57,737 nucleotides of DNA from Variovorax sp. KBW07 (GTDB lineage: Bacteria > Pseudomonadota > Gammaproteobacteria > Burkholderiales > Burkholderiaceae_C), in contig NZ_QAJK01000145.1 of the NCBI RefSeq assembly GCF_003852515.1, positions 1-57,737 on the forward strand. The letters run 5' to 3'. Made by a program: the position numbers and the translations under genes. Shown in pieces: positions 56,440 to 57,737 of the stretch. Position 1 is the stretch's first letter, and each line of letters opens with the position of its first letter. The notes under the pieces were generated by a model. The model searched no databases, was not told where the DNA came from, and saw only the letters and a list, made by a program, of their open reading frames with translations.

Positions 56440-56916
56440 TCAGGGCTTGCGCCGCATCTCATAGGAAATTTCGGATTCGCGCGCGACGACGAAGCCGAAG
56501 CGCTCGTAGAGCGCCTTCGCCGGATTCGCCTTCAGCACGCTGAGCGTGAGGTCGACGCCGGCGCGCGCGGCCTCGCCGATGACTTCGGCCAGCAGGCCGG
56601 TGCCGATGCCGCCGCCCTGGTGGCTGGGCGCCAGCTGGATCTGGATGACCACCCACTCGTGCGGGTCGCGCGACACCTTGAGCAGGCCGACCGGCGCGCC
56701 GTCGTCCAGCAAAACCTGCGCGCACTCGAAGCGATGCATCAGCCGCGCCATGTGGTGCGCGTCGCTCACTTCGCCGCCTGAAGCGAGCACGTGGCCGTTC
56801 ATCGTTCGCTGGCGCAGGTCGAGCAGGAAGGGAATGTCTTCCGGCGTGGCCTGGCGGCGCTGCAGTGCGAGCGGTTGCGTGGCGCTCGCCGCATTCACCG
56901 CACTCGCCGCGTTCAT
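56440..56916 (-). CDS. GNAT-family N-acetyltransferase
   Basis: A 158-residue protein. The acetyl-CoA-binding loop is LAPSHQGGGIGTGLLAEVI and the C-terminal ALYERFGFVV is typical. It probably acetylates a small amine, perhaps an aminophosphonate, in keeping with PhnO-like enzymes. The start overlaps the stop of the HD gene (ATGA), and the FAD oxidase gene follows 17 bases after its stop, so all are one transcript. Confidence 0.88.
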   Translation of the reverse strand: MNAASAVNAASATQPLALQRRQATPEDIPFLLDLRQRTMNGHVLASGGEVSDAHHMARLMHRFECAQVLLDDGAPVGLLKVSRDPHEWVVIQIQLAPSHQGGGIGTGLLAEVIGEAARAGVDLTLSVLKANPAKALYERFGFVVARESEISYEMRRKP

Positions 56917-57479
56917 GGCTGTGCGGTGGCAGTGGGCTTCGCCGCGATCGCCAGGTGCCTCGCGTAGTACGCCAGGTCGGGCGTCTTCGCATCGGCGCAC
57001 TTGGCGGTATCGTCCCAGCGCCGCAGGCGGACCGCATCCATGGCATACGGCAAGGCCTCGAAAGCGCTGGCCTGCGCCGAGTCGAACACACCGCCCTGCA
57101 ACTGCAGGCTGCGCTTGGAGTCGGCCGACAGGGCCTCCAGGTAGCCCGGTTCGCGCGCGCACAGGAAACGCTTGGCGTCCACATGCAGCCGGATCGGCTC
57201 CAGCGTGGCCGGGCCGAACAGCGCCCGAAGAAACGGCAGGCAGCGGTACTGGTGCAGGTCGTCCAGGCCCTGCTGCGTCGGCGTGCCGCCGAAGTCGTGC
57301 AGCAGGTGGCCCAGGTCGTGCAGCAGCGACGCCGCGATCAACGCGCTGCCGGCGCCCTCCTGCTCGGCCAGGTGCGCGGACTGCAGCGCGTGTTCCAGTT
57401 GCGTGACGGGCTCGCCGTCGTACTGCGCGTGGCCCTTCGACTCGAAGAGGCCGACGATGTCGGGAATGCTCAGGCTCAT
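56913..57479 (-). CDS. PhnZ-like HD-domain mixed-valence diiron oxygenase
   Basis: A 188-residue HD protein. Candidate metal ligands are His30, His54-Asp55, His76, His99 and a C-terminal Asp near 155. Tyr20 and Glu23 sit in a YxxE pair before the first His. From memory, PhnZ uses this same ligand order and a Tyr/Glu pair to open 2-amino-1-hydroxyethylphosphonate, giving glycine and phosphate. Length and order agree with that family, sometimes annotated 'phosphonate degradation HDIG protein'. The required alpha-ketoglutarate dioxygenase is not in the window. Confidence 0.85.
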   Translation of the reverse strand: MSLSIPDIVGLFESKGHAQYDGEPVTQLEHALQSAHLAEQEGAGSALIAASLLHDLGHLLHDFGGTPTQQGLDDLHQYRCLPFLRALFGPATLEPIRLHVDAKRFLCAREPGYLEALSADSKRSLQLQGGVFDSAQASAFEALPYAMDAVRLRRWDDTAKCADAKTPDLAYYARHLAIAAKPTATAQP

Positions 57480-57485
57480 GCGTGC

Positions 57486-57737
57486 TTACCAGGGCAGCGA
57501 ATAGGTCTTGCAGTTGGTGAAGCTCTTCATCGCTTCGAGCACGCCTTCCTTGTAGCCCAGGCCCGAATCCTTGATGCCGCCGAAGGGTGTCAGCTCCAGC
57601 CGGTAGCCCGGCACTTCGCGCACGTTGACGCTGCCCACGTTCAGCTCGCGGATGAAGCGCGTGATGTAGTCCAGCCGGTTGGTGCACACCGCCGACGACA
57701 ACCCATAGGCCGTGCCGTTGGAAATGCGGATGGCTTC
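57486..57737 (-). CDS. C-terminal end of an aldehyde dehydrogenase, truncated by the window edge
   Basis: About 83 residues of an ALDH C-terminus. [27 protein letters not shown] and a terminal [14 protein letters not shown] fit the phosphonoacetaldehyde dehydrogenase branch (PhnY in some nomenclature). Catalytic residues lie outside the window. It ends six bases before the HD gene on the same strand, extending the probable aminophosphonate operon to the right. Confidence 0.85.
   Translation of the reverse strand, partial: EAIRISNGTAYGLSSAVCTNRLDYITRFIRELNVGSVNVREVPGYRLELTPFGGIKDSGLGYKEGVLEAMKSFTNCKTYSLPW

Overview
The window looks like a chromosomal segment of a high-GC betaproteobacterium of the Comamonadaceae, most like Variovorax. 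This rests on base composition (roughly two thirds GC with NNC/NNG codons), a Bug-type solute receptor, family-typical GC hairpins between genes and the general gene repertoire. It is an inference from pattern, not from a database search. All coordinates come from reading the sequence directly.

Left part (1-9300, minus strand) is one long catabolic operon. A Bug-family binding protein leads it, followed by an SDR dehydrogenase, a cupin, an alpha/beta hydrolase, an IclR regulator, a second SDR with a degenerate active site, a ThDP enzyme of the acetolactate-synthase fold, an L-aspartate-dehydrogenase-type enzyme, an aldehyde dehydrogenase and the start of another gene. The substrate is not evident. 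Next (9394-14670, minus) come dadA, a ketopantoate-reductase-like gene and alaS. The alaS product carries about 90-100 extra residues inserted in frame just before its conserved DTYGF segment. A plus-strand ferritin-like diiron protein follows.

Middle part (15747-34500) is mixed. It holds a 549-base gene-free stretch with a rod-like inverted repeat and two terminators (candidate small RNAs), a Tat/lipoprotein-like hydrolase, small unknown proteins, a surface lipoprotein with Gly and Pro tracts, an orphan hybrid histidine kinase, an SGNH hydrolase, a lower-GC HNH-type gene beside tRNA-Gly(CCC), a 1,209-residue membrane-anchored patatin and a secreted nuclease. Then comes an AidB-like acyl-CoA dehydrogenase with its TetR regulator, divergent from a Rieske oxygenase/thioesterase-fold pair, and a LysR/SDR divergent pair.

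Right part (34518-48653, minus) is the most distinctive block. An STN-domain protein without a beta-barrel, a FecI-type sigma factor, a FecR-type anti-sigma and an 11.7-kb filamentous-haemagglutinin-like TpsA exoprotein lie in one transcription direction. This resembles the cell-surface signalling logic of the Pseudomonas PUMA3 (VreA-VreI-VreR / two-partner secretion) system, but no TpsB transporter is present here. Beyond it, a MocR-type PLP regulator diverges from cyoABCD, which is translationally coupled to a DUF1185 'amino acid synthesis' protein. The window ends in a phosphonate-degradation-like group: an FAD oxidoreductase, a GNAT acetyltransferase, a PhnZ-like HD oxygenase and the end of an aldehyde dehydrogenase.
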